NCBI GenBank assembly: GCA_041694255.1
Contig: JASMTN010000040.1
Location: 1-11,805 of the forward strand
From: S009-33 sp041694255
GTDB taxonomy: Bacteria > Patescibacteriota > Gracilibacteria > Absconditabacterales > Absconditicoccaceae
Reading direction: 5' to 3'
Length of the DNA: 11,805 nucleotides
The translations under genes and the position numbers were made by a program. Position 1 is the first letter of the stretch. The number at the start of each line of letters is the position of its first letter. Below the pieces are notes generated by a model. It searched no databases. It saw only the letters and a program-made list of their open reading frames with translations, and had not been told where the DNA came from. This document shows positions 1 through 8,072 of this stretch, in pieces.

Positions 1-114
1 ATAAGTTATATTATATCCTTTATCATACAATCAATCACCTATATCAATAGCTATTTTTTCAGCTCATCATCAAACTCAAAGATGTCATATTGTTATTAAT
101 ATATTTTTTTTCAT
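1..114 (-). CDS. Glycosyltransferase, GT4-like, N-terminal part (runs off the left edge)
   Basis: Only the first 38 codons are in the window; the gene continues past base 1. With TGA as Gly it begins MKKNILITIGHLGVGGGAEK. The run GGGAE after a short hydrophobic beta strand is the N-terminal signature of family 4 (GT-B fold) glycosyltransferases, where the Gly-rich loop lies at the acceptor/donor cleft. All three loop glycines are TGA codons. The next gene upstream (132-1277) begins in nearly the same way, so the two may be paralogues. The gap between them is 17 bp, so they are probably co-transcribed. There is no Shine-Dalgarno sequence before the ATG. The donor and acceptor cannot be predicted, and the catalytic half is not visible. 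Confidence 0.8.
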
Positions 115-131
115 ATATTTATTATTTTTTA

Positions 132-1277
132 TTATAAAATATTTTCCCATTCTCAAATTATATTATCTATATCAAAATCCTTACATCTTTCAAGAGATTT
201 CAAGCTATAATTTTCTCTCAAGCTTTTATCATTATAAACCAATTCCATAGCTTTAGATAATTTTTCCATATTTTTATTTGGAACCAATATTCCATATTCT
301 TCTTTTGATAGATTTTTCACTTCTTCAAAGTTTTTAATATCTTTTTTTAATATTTCTTTTGGTCATACTGGACAATCTGTACTTATTACAGGAGTTCAAC
401 AAACCATAGGTTCAACTAAAACTCTACCAAATCATTCCCAAGCACTACTAAAAACAAAACAATCACTATTTTTTAAAAACTTATAAGGATTTTCATGAAC
501 TCATAGAAAATGAATGTTATTATTTGCTTTTAATAAGTTTGCTTGATTTTGTAATTCATTTTTTAATTCTCCATCTCATAAAATAATAAGTTGAGAATTT
601 GGATTTTTTTTGTGAAATTTATCAAAAGCATCAAGCAATATCTTTTGATTTTTTTGTATTGATAATCTTCAAATATTTATAAAAGTAAATTTTCAGTTAT
701 TAAAAAGTTCTTTATATTCTCACATGTCTTCTTTTGATTTTTTCTGAATTTGAGATATATCAAACATATTATAGATATTTGAAACCTTTTCTGTTTTTAT
801 TCAATAGTTATCTATTAAGTTTTTAGTTTCTTCTTTTACTATTGTTGTTATATAGTCTGCTTTTGGATATAAAAATTTTGCAAGATACTTATTTAATTTA
901 TTTTGTTCTTCAATACTTCCTCTTATACTTAAGATATGTTTAGAGTTATTTCTTCAAAAAATGTTATTAAATGCATTTGGAATATTAGAATCTTCTTTAA
1001 AAGATAATATAGTATCTATATTATATTTATTTATTAATTTTGTTATTGATTTTGATCTTTTAAAAAGTTTAATAAAGTTTAAAAAAAGATTTTTAGTAAA
1101 TTTTTCATTTAAACATATTTCTTTTCATTTAAAATCATATTTTTTATCTACATTATAAAAAGTTAGATAATTTATATTATATCATTTTTTATATAATTCA
1201 TTTCAAATTCATGTAGCTGAATTTTCAGCTCATCATCAGTGTTTCAAGTGAGCAATAACTATTAATATATTTTTCAT
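132..1277 (-). CDS. Glycosyltransferase family 4 (GT-B fold), complete
   Basis: The protein has 381 residues, a normal length for GT4 enzymes, which transfer a sugar from a nucleotide-sugar donor to a growing glycan on the cytoplasmic face. The N-terminus, HLKHGGGAEN at residues 10-19, is the Gly-rich acceptor-domain loop. The C-terminal Rossmann domain shows INIGRLSIQKN, then ILGDGELK, then SSAWEGFGRVLVEPMVCGTP. It keeps the EX7E pair of retaining GT4 enzymes at Glu281 and Glu289. Gly14-16 are TGA codons. The ATG at 1277 is 3 bp after the stop of the upstream glycosyltransferase, which points to an operon with possible translational coupling. The stop is TAA at 132. The gene most likely serves cell-surface polysaccharide or glycoprotein assembly together with its neighbours. 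The exact sugar is unknown. Confidence 0.9.
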
Positions 1278-1280
1278 ATT

Positions 1281-2387
1281 TTAATTTTTAATGTAATTAT
1301 CTAAACTTTTAACTAAACTTTTCCAATCATATCAATCAACGATATTAGTATATTCTTTTTTTATTAAATATTCATAATTATCAATAAAATAATTTATTTT
1401 TTCTTTTGTACTTTCAAAATCATCTTTATGAATCAACTTTTCATATCATTTTAAAATTTCTTCTTGAGCTATGGTATTTGTTGCAATAACTGGTTTGTTA
1501 CAAGCAAGGTATTCTATAAGTTTTGTAGGTGGTTGATATTCAAAATAATCTATTTTTGGAATATAAGAAACTAATATATCTGAGCTATTTATATAATCAG
1601 GTATTTTCTTATGTTCTTTTTTTCATAAGAAAAATATATTTTTATCTAAATAAGTTTTTGATATTGATTTTAATTTTTTTTCTCAACTTCATCATCAAAT
1701 AATATAAAGTTTTATATTTTTACTTGTTTTTATACTTTCTATAAAAGCTTTTATAAAAATATCTAATTTTCTTTCATTATTTAAAGTTCATATATAAGTA
1801 AAAATTATTTCATTTTCATTTTTATTAAATAAATTAACTCACTTTTTAGGATAAAAAATTTCTTTATCATATCATATTCAAATTATTTCATAACTTTTTT
1901 TTGTTTTTAAATTTAGTTTATTATAAAGTCATTTATCATCTAATATAAATTTATCAGATAAAAGTATTCATAATTTTATAGTTAAATATGATATTTTTGA
2001 TGATAGTGTATTTCAAATTGGTCAGCTAGTTACATCATATATGGTTTTTAATCTTAGTATATATTTACTATAAAGTTGTATTAAAACTGATATTGGATGC
2101 ATAGAAAAAAAATATACATAATCTATTTTTTTAGATTTTTTTATTTTATGTAATTGTTTTATAGATTTATACATAAAAATAAATAATGTTTTTATATTAT
2201 TTTTTTGATCTAAGTTTGTGTAATGAATATCTACATTATCAAAATCTATATCACTTGTTTTTTTTCAAGTAATTACATCTATATTGTATAATCATGTTTT
2301 TGATAGATATTTAACATAATAATACATATCTATTGAACTACTTGGTGGAAAATCTTGAAGTCTTATGAATGTGATATTTTTTCTCAT
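1281..2387 (-). CDS. Glycosyltransferase family 4-like protein, complete
   Basis: This is a 368-residue GT-B type glycosyltransferase. The N-terminus MRKNITFIRLQDFPPSSS fits the GT4 subgroup whose first strand ends in a Pro/Ser loop rather than GGAE. The C-terminal half has the typical series IFTYIGTLNNERKLD, then LYIIGGGSGEKK, then the sugar-nucleotide region with PPTKLIEYLACNKPVIAT. The Lys-x-x-Glu part of that motif matches WbuB/amino-sugar type GT4 enzymes, an assignment from memory of the family. The ATG at 2387 follows directly after an orphan glycosyltransferase 3' tail (2394-2462), and no separate promoter is evident. It is therefore probably transcribed from the ATPase promoter upstream or by longer read-through. 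Its stop is 3 bp before the next glycosyltransferase. There is no Shine-Dalgarno sequence. Confidence 0.88.
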
Positions 2388-2422
2388 TATTTTTTACTTA
2401 CTAAATAAATTATAATATTTTT
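2386..2422 (-). repeat. 37-bp direct repeat, copy A
   Basis: This copy is identical at 36 of 37 bases to 3922-3958 and in the same orientation; the single difference is C at 2401 against G at 3937. It covers the end of glycosyltransferase tail A and the short spacer up to the ATG of the next glycosyltransferase (start codon 2385-2387). The two copies bracket a segment of about 1.5 kb holding the ATPase_2/DUF234 gene and its promoter. Confidence 0.85.
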
Positions 2423-2462
2423 TGATATTTTCATTCCAAGAGAATTGATTTTCTATTATTTC
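2394..2462 (-). pseudogene. Orphan glycosyltransferase 3' tail A (last 22 codons plus stop)
   Basis: Read on the minus strand, this encodes EIIENQFSWNENIKKYYN followed by LFSK and TAA. It matches the C-terminus of the intact glycosyltransferase at 5268-6452 (EIIQNQFSWNENIKKYYD, LFLK). Over 69 nt I count about 61 identities, including a perfect 28-nt run (2425-2452 against 5299-5326). No body of a glycosyltransferase precedes it: immediately to the right lies the 3' end of an ATPase gene, whose last two codons and stop (2456-2464) are formed largely by this tail. The break in homology is at 2462/2463. It is either the left-over end of a glycosyltransferase gene split or replaced by the ATPase, or a target copy carried with the cassette. 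Confidence 0.8.
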
Positions 2463-3856
2463 TTGATAAACTCTTGAATACTAATTTTATAATCACAATT
2501 AATTCCTATATCATCCACACTAGCAAATCAATAATATTTTTTATAAGATTTGTATATACCTGTAGTTTTAACTTTTTCTTTAAGTTTTTTATATTCAATT
2601 TCCCTTATCTTATCATTATTCAATTTACATTCTATAAACATTACTTTTTTTTCTTTTGAATTAAGTAAAACTATATCAATCTCATTGAATCACTTTTTAT
2701 CAAAATATTTTCATATCTTTTCAAATCTAAAAGGTAATTTTCAAAACAAGTTTTCTTCTATTAAAATATCTTTGACCAAATCTTCAAAAACGAATCATAA
2801 AAAATTATTTATATCTGTTTTTATAAAATTTTTAAGTTTATCAAAATCCTTTATTTTGAAAAGATAGTCATATTTGAAAATATATCTAAACCAAAATTTC
2901 AAAAATCAATCTTTTATGATATATCTGGAATTTTTAGAAGTAGTTTTATCTGTAATAGGTATAATTCTTTCTATTAGTTCAAAATATTTTTCAAGCTTGT
3001 TTAGATACTGTCAGATACTATCTATTCAAATACCTGTATAATCAGCTATAAGAGATTTTTTTGTATTTCAACTTGCAATAGCTGACAATATACCAAAGTA
3101 TATGTCATAAGATTTACCAAACTCCAATGCAAAAAGCTCTTTTCATTCAAATAGATAAAATGAATTTTCTTTAATATAAATATCTAAAATATCATCTAAA
3201 AAATTTTTATTTGAACTATTTTTTTCATATTCATTTAAGAAAATTTCTATATATTTTGGTATTCAAGCAAAGATAGAGTAAAAGTATAATAAATTTTTAC
3301 TACTAAGTATTTTATAATCATTCAATATCTGCACTTGTGTATTTATATCAAAATTTTTAAGATAAAAACTAGCAGTTTTTCTACCAAAAAGTGGATTTTT
3401 ATTGTTTTCAAAAATTTCTTTCATTAAAGTGAAATGACTTCCAAGACAAAAAAGTTTTATATTTGAATTATCTTTATCTAAATCCCAAAAATATTGAAAA
3501 TCTGAAAAAATTCATTTATTTATTTTGTAAAAATTTTGAAATTCATCAAAAATAACTATAAGTTTATTGTTTTTGGCATAATCAAATAAAAAATCAATCA
3601 AATTTCTAAAAGAATCAAAATTTATATATCAAATTCATAATTCTGATTTAATAATTTCACTAAATTCACCAATAAGCTCTTTTTCTGTTTTATCTCATAC
3701 AAAAAAATAGAGTTTTTGTTCATTGTTTAGTGATTCTAGTATAAGTCTAGTTTTTCATATTCTTCTCCTACCATAAATATAGACAAACTCTGATTTCTTT
3801 GAATTTATTATTTTATTTATATCCTTTAATTCATTATCTCTGTTGTAAAATTTCAT
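2456..3856 (-). CDS. Archaeal-type ATPase (ATPase_2, PF01637) with C-terminal DUF234 PD-(D/E)XK-like domain
   Basis: The protein has 466 residues. Walker A is GRRRIGKT at residues 29-36 (Gly34 is TGA) and Walker B is LIVIFDEFQ with Asp104-Glu105. A GSH motif at 139-141 followed by PLFGRKT near 155-161 is typical of the ATPase_2 family. A winged-helix-like segment lies at about 253-300. The C-terminal part has Asp394 (NEIDIVLL) and Glu409-Cys-Lys411 (FIECK), fitting the PD-(D/E)XK nuclease-like core of DUF234. The family is STAND/AAA-like, abundant in archaea and CPR, often multicopy, and of unknown biological role. The gene has its own promoter and lies between two copies of a 37-bp direct repeat. 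Its last codons and stop lie inside an orphan glycosyltransferase tail, which suggests insertion. ATP-dependent DNA binding or cleavage is possible but unproven. Confidence 0.9.
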
Positions 3857-3864
3857 AGTATTTT

Positions 3865-3879
3865 TTTAAACAGTTTAAA
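3865..3879. promoter_or_regulatory. Palindrome TTTAAACAGTTTAAA, possible operator
   Basis: This is a perfect 6-bp inverted repeat around CAG, located between the predicted -10 box (3894-3899) and the ATPase start at 3856. Its position would suit a transcriptional operator or a 5' UTR protein site. In such AT-rich DNA a short palindrome can arise by chance. Confidence 0.3.
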
Positions 3880-3893
3880 TTTTTACTATTATT

Positions 3894-3921
3894 AGTATAA
3901 TGAAAATATGATGCTTTTCAA
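3894..3921 (-). promoter_or_regulatory. Promoter of the ATPase_2/DUF234 gene
   Basis: On the minus strand, TTGAAA (3916-3921) and TATACT (3894-3899) are separated by 16 bp, 37 bp upstream of the ATG. The -35 box directly abuts direct-repeat copy B (3922-3958), so the transcription unit starts exactly where the repeat ends. The same 16-bp spacing is seen at four other predicted promoters in this window. Confidence 0.55.
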
Positions 3922-3958
3922 ATTATTTTTTACTTAGTAAATAAATTATAATATTTTT
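3922..3958 (-). repeat. 37-bp direct repeat, copy B (short glycosyltransferase tail)
   Basis: This is the second copy of the repeat at 2386-2422, 36 of 37 bases identical. It corresponds to the last bases of a glycosyltransferase gene, its TAA stop (3930-3932) and the spacer that in copy A runs into the next gene's start codon. Here it stands alone, with no glycosyltransferase body, between the 3' end of one ATPase gene (stop at 3971) and the promoter of the next. Confidence 0.85.
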
Positions 3959-3970
3959 ATTAAATCAATT

Positions 3971-5182
3971 TTAGTTTAGATAATCTATAAAATCTATTAT
4001 CTCAATATTTTCAATTTCAAAATCTCATTTTTTTTCAAAACACACTAATATATTTTTTCATTCTTGCTTTTTTAAACTTTCTGTTTCTCTTTCAATATTT
4101 GATTCATCCAAAGTATAACACACTTGAATATTTGTATCTATATCTGGTATATAAAAATCTATTTCTTGATTATTTTCTTTATAAAAGATTTTTTTATATT
4201 TTCTTTTTAGATGTAAATATATAAAATTTTCAAAGTTTTGTCATAGATTGTCTGTATATCAAAATAAACTTCAAAATCAAAAATTGTACAAATATATATT
4301 TGATGTTTTTTTATAATAGTTATCTATATCTTCAATAAAAAAAATATTTTTTAAGTATTCATAATAATTATAGATAGTATTTTTTCATATTTTCACTCAT
4401 TGAGAATGTAAACTATTAAAAATTTTTATAAGATTTAGTCTTTTTGTATTTCAAAGTATAAGTCTTTTTATTAAAAATCTAATAGCTTTTTCATTTTCTA
4501 TGCTATACCTTTCAGTTAGATCTTTATAAAACAATATATCAAAATAAGTTTTTAGTAAATCAGTTTTTATATTTACATCTTTGGAAATTACAAGTTCTGG
4601 AAAAGTGCTATATTTTAATATATTATTGAATATAGATTTTATCTTTCATTTTGAAGATGAAGAGTAGTGATTTTCTTTTTTTATATCATTAAAACTTAGT
4701 ATTTCATCAAAATCAAGAGGGTTTACAAAATATTCATACACTCTTCATCTAAATTGTGTAACAAGTTCACTTGATAATAATTTGGAATTTGAACCTGATA
4801 TAAATATTTGATATCATTGAGTATATAATTGTAATATTAATTTTTGAAAATTTTCTACATCTTGAACTTCATCAAATACAAGTAATGGTTTTTTGTTATT
4901 TCAAAGTGAATAGTAAGAGCTTATAATATCTTCTGGATTTATAGTTTCTTGAGAAAATATAGAAAAATCAATAAAAACAATTTGTTCTAAATCATAGATT
5001 TTTTTATCTATCAACTCTAATATAAACTGAAACATCAAATAAGTTTTTCAAACTCTTCTTGGTCATATAAAAGATATTATCTTATTTAAATTTAGTATAT
5101 CATTATTAAAATTATAATTTCTTTTTTTTAGGTGAAGAGTTTTTAGTCTTTCTTGATTATCTTTTATTATATCAGCAAACAT
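3971..5182 (-). CDS. AAA_14/DUF4143 family ATPase (first of two)
   Basis: The protein has 403 residues, normal for the family. Walker A is GPRRVGKT at 40-47 (Gly40 and Gly45 are both TGA); Walker B is LLVFDEVQD with Asp104-Glu105. Then come FISGSNSKLLSSE and a following FRGRVYEY, which define PF13173 (AAA_14). The C-terminal DUF4143 part ends in a nuclease-fold-like region with QEIDFYIPD (Asp342) and IQVCYTLDE (Gln353), where the usual acidic and Lys residues of a PD-(D/E)XK core are replaced. The cellular role of this widespread, multicopy family is unknown. It has its own promoter starting 1 bp after the stop of the glycosyltransferase at 5268. It is a distant relative of the ATPase at 6733-8001 rather than a recent copy: the two proteins share motifs but differ at most positions. 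Confidence 0.9.
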
Positions 5183-5202
5183 TATATTCTTTTAACTTAA
5201 GT

Positions 5203-5216
5203 ATTAAATATTTAAT
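5203..5216. promoter_or_regulatory. 14-bp palindrome ATTAAATATTTAAT in the leader, possible operator
   Basis: This perfect palindrome lies between the predicted -10 (5239-5244) and the ATG at 5182. The other single-promoter ATPase gene also has a TTTAAA-type palindrome in its leader (3865-3879). It is a candidate autoregulatory site but is made only of A and T, so chance is not excluded. Confidence 0.25.
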
Positions 5217-5220
5217 TTTA

Positions 5221-5238
5221 TTCTTTGTAAGTAAAGAA
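5221..5238. repeat. Small inverted repeat TTCTTT-6 nt-AAAGAA
   Basis: Six-base arms around GTAAGT lie just downstream of the predicted -10 box, in the initially transcribed region of the AAA_14 ATPase. It may form a weak 5' hairpin or a binding site. There is no U-tract, so it is not a convincing terminator for the glycosyltransferase upstream. Confidence 0.25.
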
Positions 5239-5266
5239 AATATAATTTAATTTTTATAAAAATCAA
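5239..5266 (-). promoter_or_regulatory. Promoter of the AAA_14/DUF4143 ATPase at 3971-5182
   Basis: On the minus strand, TTGATT (5261-5266) and TATATT (5239-5244) have a 16-bp spacer. The -35 box begins one base after the TAA stop of the upstream glycosyltransferase (5268-5270). The start codon is 56 bp downstream of the -10 box. The leader contains two inverted repeats (5203-5216 and 5221-5238). Confidence 0.5.
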
Positions 5267-5267
5267 G

Positions 5268-6452
5268 TTATTTTAAAAATAAATCATAATATTTCTTAAT
5301 ATTTTCATTCCAAGAGAATTGATTTTGTATTATTTCCTTATTTTTAAGTGCAAATTCTTTTCTTTTATTTGAGCTTTTAATTCACTCTATAAGTCATTTT
5401 TTTAACTCTCATAAACTATCATCTTTTAAAAGTATTCAATTATAATTATTCTTTATAACTTCACTAGCTCACTCATAAGGAGTAGAAACAATAAAACATC
5501 AAAGTTTCATAGCTTGTAAAAGAGTAGTAGCAAGTCATCATCCAGGAGAAGATGTATGAAAGTGTATATCAAATTGTGATTGTAATTTTATAGCTTCATC
5601 AAAAGATTTTCATCATGTAAAATAAATATTTTTATCTATATCTAATTTGTTTAATCTATCAAAATCTTCACCATCTCAAACTACAACTAGTTGAATTTTA
5701 TTTTGTAGATGTTTATCCAAATTATAATAAGCTTTTATTAAAGTGTCTACATTTTTCCATTTATAAAGTCTTCCCAAAAATCAAACTATTATTTTATTTT
5801 TGTATTTATTTTTTATATCATCAGATTTAATAGAGTCATTATTGATATTGAAATCTAATCACCTATAAATTACATATATTTTTCTATCTATGAATTCATT
5901 TTGTATAAAATCCTTACAAGCATAGCTGACTCATACTAATATATCAGATTTTTTAAATATCCACTTTCAAATTATTTTATCATATATTTTAGCTATGGAA
6001 GTTTTAAATTTACTATTTAATTTTACATAATCAGACCCGTGTTCTATATGAGTCCATTTTATATTATTATTTTTAGCAAATATTCAACCTATAAAACTTG
6101 TAAGAAAAAACCTAGTTCTTGTTATAACTATATTTATTTTTTTTGTTTTAAGATATTTTTTGATAAGTTTGTATTTTTTAGTCCATATCTTATACATAGG
6201 AAAGTTTGGAATTATCTCAAAACTAGGAACTACTAGATTTTCAATATTATTTTCTTTGTATCATATAGTTTTTCATTTAAATATTATTTTTTCTTTATCT
6301 TTATAATCTTGATCTATATCAGTTATAATATTATATACTTTTCAATAATTATTTGCTGACCAATAAAAAGCCCATTGCTGAGCATGAGTTTCAAGTCATC
6401 ACTTATGAGGAGGGTAGTATGGTAGAAATTGGATTATGTTTTTTTGTATCAT
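5268..6452 (-). CDS. Glycosyltransferase family 4-like protein with altered EX7E motif
   Basis: The protein has 394 residues. The N-terminus QFLPYYPPHKGGLETH (residues 8-23) is the acceptor-domain signature of GT4 enzymes. The nucleotide-sugar domain is recognisable from VGFLGRLYKWKNVDTLIKAY, VVVGDGEDF and FHTSSPGGGLATTLLQAMKL. At the EX7E motif both glutamates appear replaced, by Gly305 and Gln313, so donor binding or activity may differ, or the motif may be used differently as in other atypical GT4 groups. The last 22 codons (5268-5336) are the intact version of a tail found as orphan copies at 2394-2462, 3922-3958 and, decayed, 8073-8127. It follows the frameshifted winged-helix gene by 46 bp, and no clear promoter of its own is visible. 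It probably builds surface glycans with the three glycosyltransferases further left. Confidence 0.9.
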
Positions 6453-6477
6453 TTGTTATTGTAATTTTTTAAATTAG

Positions 6478-6493
6478 TGCAACCAGTGGTGCA
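6478..6493. promoter_or_regulatory. Near-palindrome TGCAACCAGTGGTGCA, possible protein-binding site
   Basis: The arms TGCAACCA and TGGTGCA (one bulged base) lie in the 46-bp gap between the winged-helix gene and the glycosyltransferase. The site is notably richer in G and C than its surroundings. The one-base centre makes an RNA hairpin unlikely, so a dimeric protein site is the better guess. No U-tract follows on either strand. Confidence 0.25.
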
Positions 6494-6498
6494 TTATT

Positions 6499-6748
6499 TT
6501 AATATTTTAATATTTTCCAATATCATCATTTATTTGGTCAAATTCTTTTAAATTTTCAAGATTCTTGGAGTTTTTTAATATCTCTTAAAATAGTTCTTTT
6601 ATCTACTCATATATTTTTTGCTATTTTTTTCAGTACTAATAAACCTATCTTGAATTATAAAATCTATAATAATATCAAGTCTAGATTTTTCAGTGACATT
6701 TTCAGGATTAGAAAACTTATTTGAATATACTCTTATCATAAAACCCAT
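6499..6748 (-). pseudogene. Winged-helix DNA-binding protein, frameshifted at an A7 run
   Basis: Frame 1 starts at ATG 6748 (or 6739) and reads NPENVTEKSRLDIIIDFI, then QDRFISTEK. Frame 2 carries on with IAKNIGVDKRTILRDIKK, then ESGKFKRIGPNKGGYWKI, and TAA at 6499. Together they make a textbook HTH_11-type winged helix, most like the C-terminal domain of RecG-like/divergent AAA_4 regulators (LxVSxRTIxRDIxxL...KGGYW). The join lies at a run of seven A on the coding strand (6624-6630); six would restore the frame. Causes could be decay, phase variation by slippage, or a sequencing error. The second possible ATG overlaps the stop of the ATPase upstream (ATGATAA), so it was probably translated with that gene. 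It could be an intact small regulator once corrected, or a remnant of a larger protein. Confidence 0.7.
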
Positions 6749-8001
6749 TTATAAAAAGGTATTACTTTTATATGTTTTCAATCTATAATTATATCCTCCT
6801 CTTGCTCAAAACTTATAAGTATAGAGTTTTTTAGTTTAAATTTATCCATAGCATCTATACATCCATCTATCTCTCTTTGATAATCTTCATCATTCAAATC
6901 ATAACATACTTGATAAGCTATTTTTTCTTTTTTATTTATTACAAAATCTGTTTCACTACCATTTTTTAAGAAAAAAATATTTTCTCCAAATCTTCTATAA
7001 AGTTCTATAAATACCATATTTTCAAGTAGCTTTCAATAATTATCTGAAAAACTAAAGCTTATTGCATTCAAAAAACCATTATCAAAGGCATAAAATTTCT
7101 TAAGAGTTTGCTTACTTAGAGAATAATCAAATTTTGATACAGACTTTCAAAAGTATATAGTATCTAGATAATCTATAAAATTATATAATATATTTTTATC
7201 AAACTTAAATCATAGTGATTTTAAATTATTTCATATCTTATTTATTGAATATTCTTTTGTAGTAGTTTGAATTAACTGTTTTACAAAATTTTTTAATAAG
7301 CTTACATCTTTTATCTTATACCTTTCTATTATATCATTATAGAGCATTACATCAAAATATTCTTGAAGGGTTTTTATTTTTAAGTCTTTTTCAAAGTCTA
7401 ATATTTCAGGAAATCATCACCAAGTTATGTACTGTTTTTGTAGATTAAGTATTTTTGCCTTTCAAGCAGTTGAATGATAATTTATTTTTTCATCTTTAAA
7501 TCTTAAAAATTCATTAAAACTTAGAGGTAATACTTCATAACTTAAACTTCTTCATCTAAGAGATGTTGCTATTTCTTTACTTAAAAGTTTTGCATTACTT
7601 CATGTGATAAATATATTTGTATTTGCATTATCATAAAGCCTTCTAACAAATTTTTCCCATCAATCTATATTTTGTATCTCATCAAAGAAAAAATAAGTAT
7701 TTTCAAGTTTTTTATCAATATATAATTCTAAGTAAGCATCAATTATAACTTGTAAATTAGATCCATCAATATTTATTCTTTCATCTTCAAAATTTATATA
7801 AAGAATATTTGTTTTTTCTACTCAATTTTTTATAAGTTTGTTTATTATATTAAAAAGCAAATAACTTTTTCAAGATCTTCTTGGTCATATGATAGATATA
7901 ATTTTTTGAGTATCTAGAGGTATATTTATATCTCTTTCTTTTCATATTTTAACCTTATTTTCATGAAAATCAGAAATGATTTGTTTAAATATATTTTTCA
8001 T
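6733..8001 (-). CDS. AAA_14/DUF4143 family ATPase (second of two)
   Basis: The protein has 422 residues. Walker A is GPRRSGKS at 39-46 (Gly39 and Gly44 are TGA); Walker B is YFFFDEIQN with Asp107-Glu108. Then come FITGSNAKLLSKE and LRGRSLSYEVLPLSFNEF, followed by the DUF4143 region. The C-terminus has SETDFVINKK (Asp352) and AYQVCYDLND (Gln364), then a typical ending HIKVIPFYKWVLG. As in the other AAA_14 protein, the nuclease-like core has Gln-Val-Cys in place of ExK, so catalysis there is doubtful. The start codon gives a normal N-terminus; upstream lie two promoter-like 26-bp repeats and the decayed glycosyltransferase tail. The 3' end overlaps the small winged-helix gene. The role is unknown; the family is often multicopy in CPR genomes and may behave as a selfish or defence-type gene. 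Confidence 0.9.
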
Positions 8002-8004
8002 ATC

Positions 8005-8063
8005 TATATATTATTTATGTAAATTCAAGATAAATTATATATATTGTTTATGTAAATTCAAGA
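8005..8063 (-). repeat. Tandem-type direct repeat, two 26-bp units 33 bp apart (8005-8030, 8038-8063)
   Basis: The units match at 25 of 26 bases (A at 8013, G at 8046). Each contains, on the minus strand, TCTTGAATTTACATAA followed by TATA-rich sequence, so each can be read as a -35 element with a -10-like region. This may be a duplicated promoter or a pair of regulator-binding sites, three helical turns apart. With two units only, it is not a CRISPR array. Confidence 0.7.
8034..8061 (-). promoter_or_regulatory. Promoter of the ATPase gene at 6733-8001
   Basis: On the minus strand, TTGAAT (8056-8061) and TATAAT (8034-8039) have a 16-bp spacer, 32 bp before the ATG. It overlaps the right-hand unit of the 26-bp direct repeat. 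A second, weaker TTGAAT in the left-hand unit lies too close to the start codon unless the mRNA is leaderless. Confidence 0.5.
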
Positions 8064-8072
8064 AAATAATAT

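Noticed and set aside
961..2867. Short plus-strand open frames opposite the glycosyltransferase and ATPase genes (961-1158, 2474-2659, 2550-2867)
   Set aside because: They are low-complexity Phe/Ile/Ser-rich antisense shadows of well-supported minus-strand genes.
2386..3958. Classical insertion sequence around the ATPase gene
   Set aside because: No transposase and no terminal inverted repeats are present; the flanking repeats are glycosyltransferase gene ends.
6039..6236. Plus-strand open frame opposite the glycosyltransferase at 5268-6452
   Set aside because: It is a shadow frame with no recognisable motif or start context.
8005..8063. CRISPR-like repeat
   Set aside because: There are only two units, a 7-bp gap, and promoter elements inside the units.
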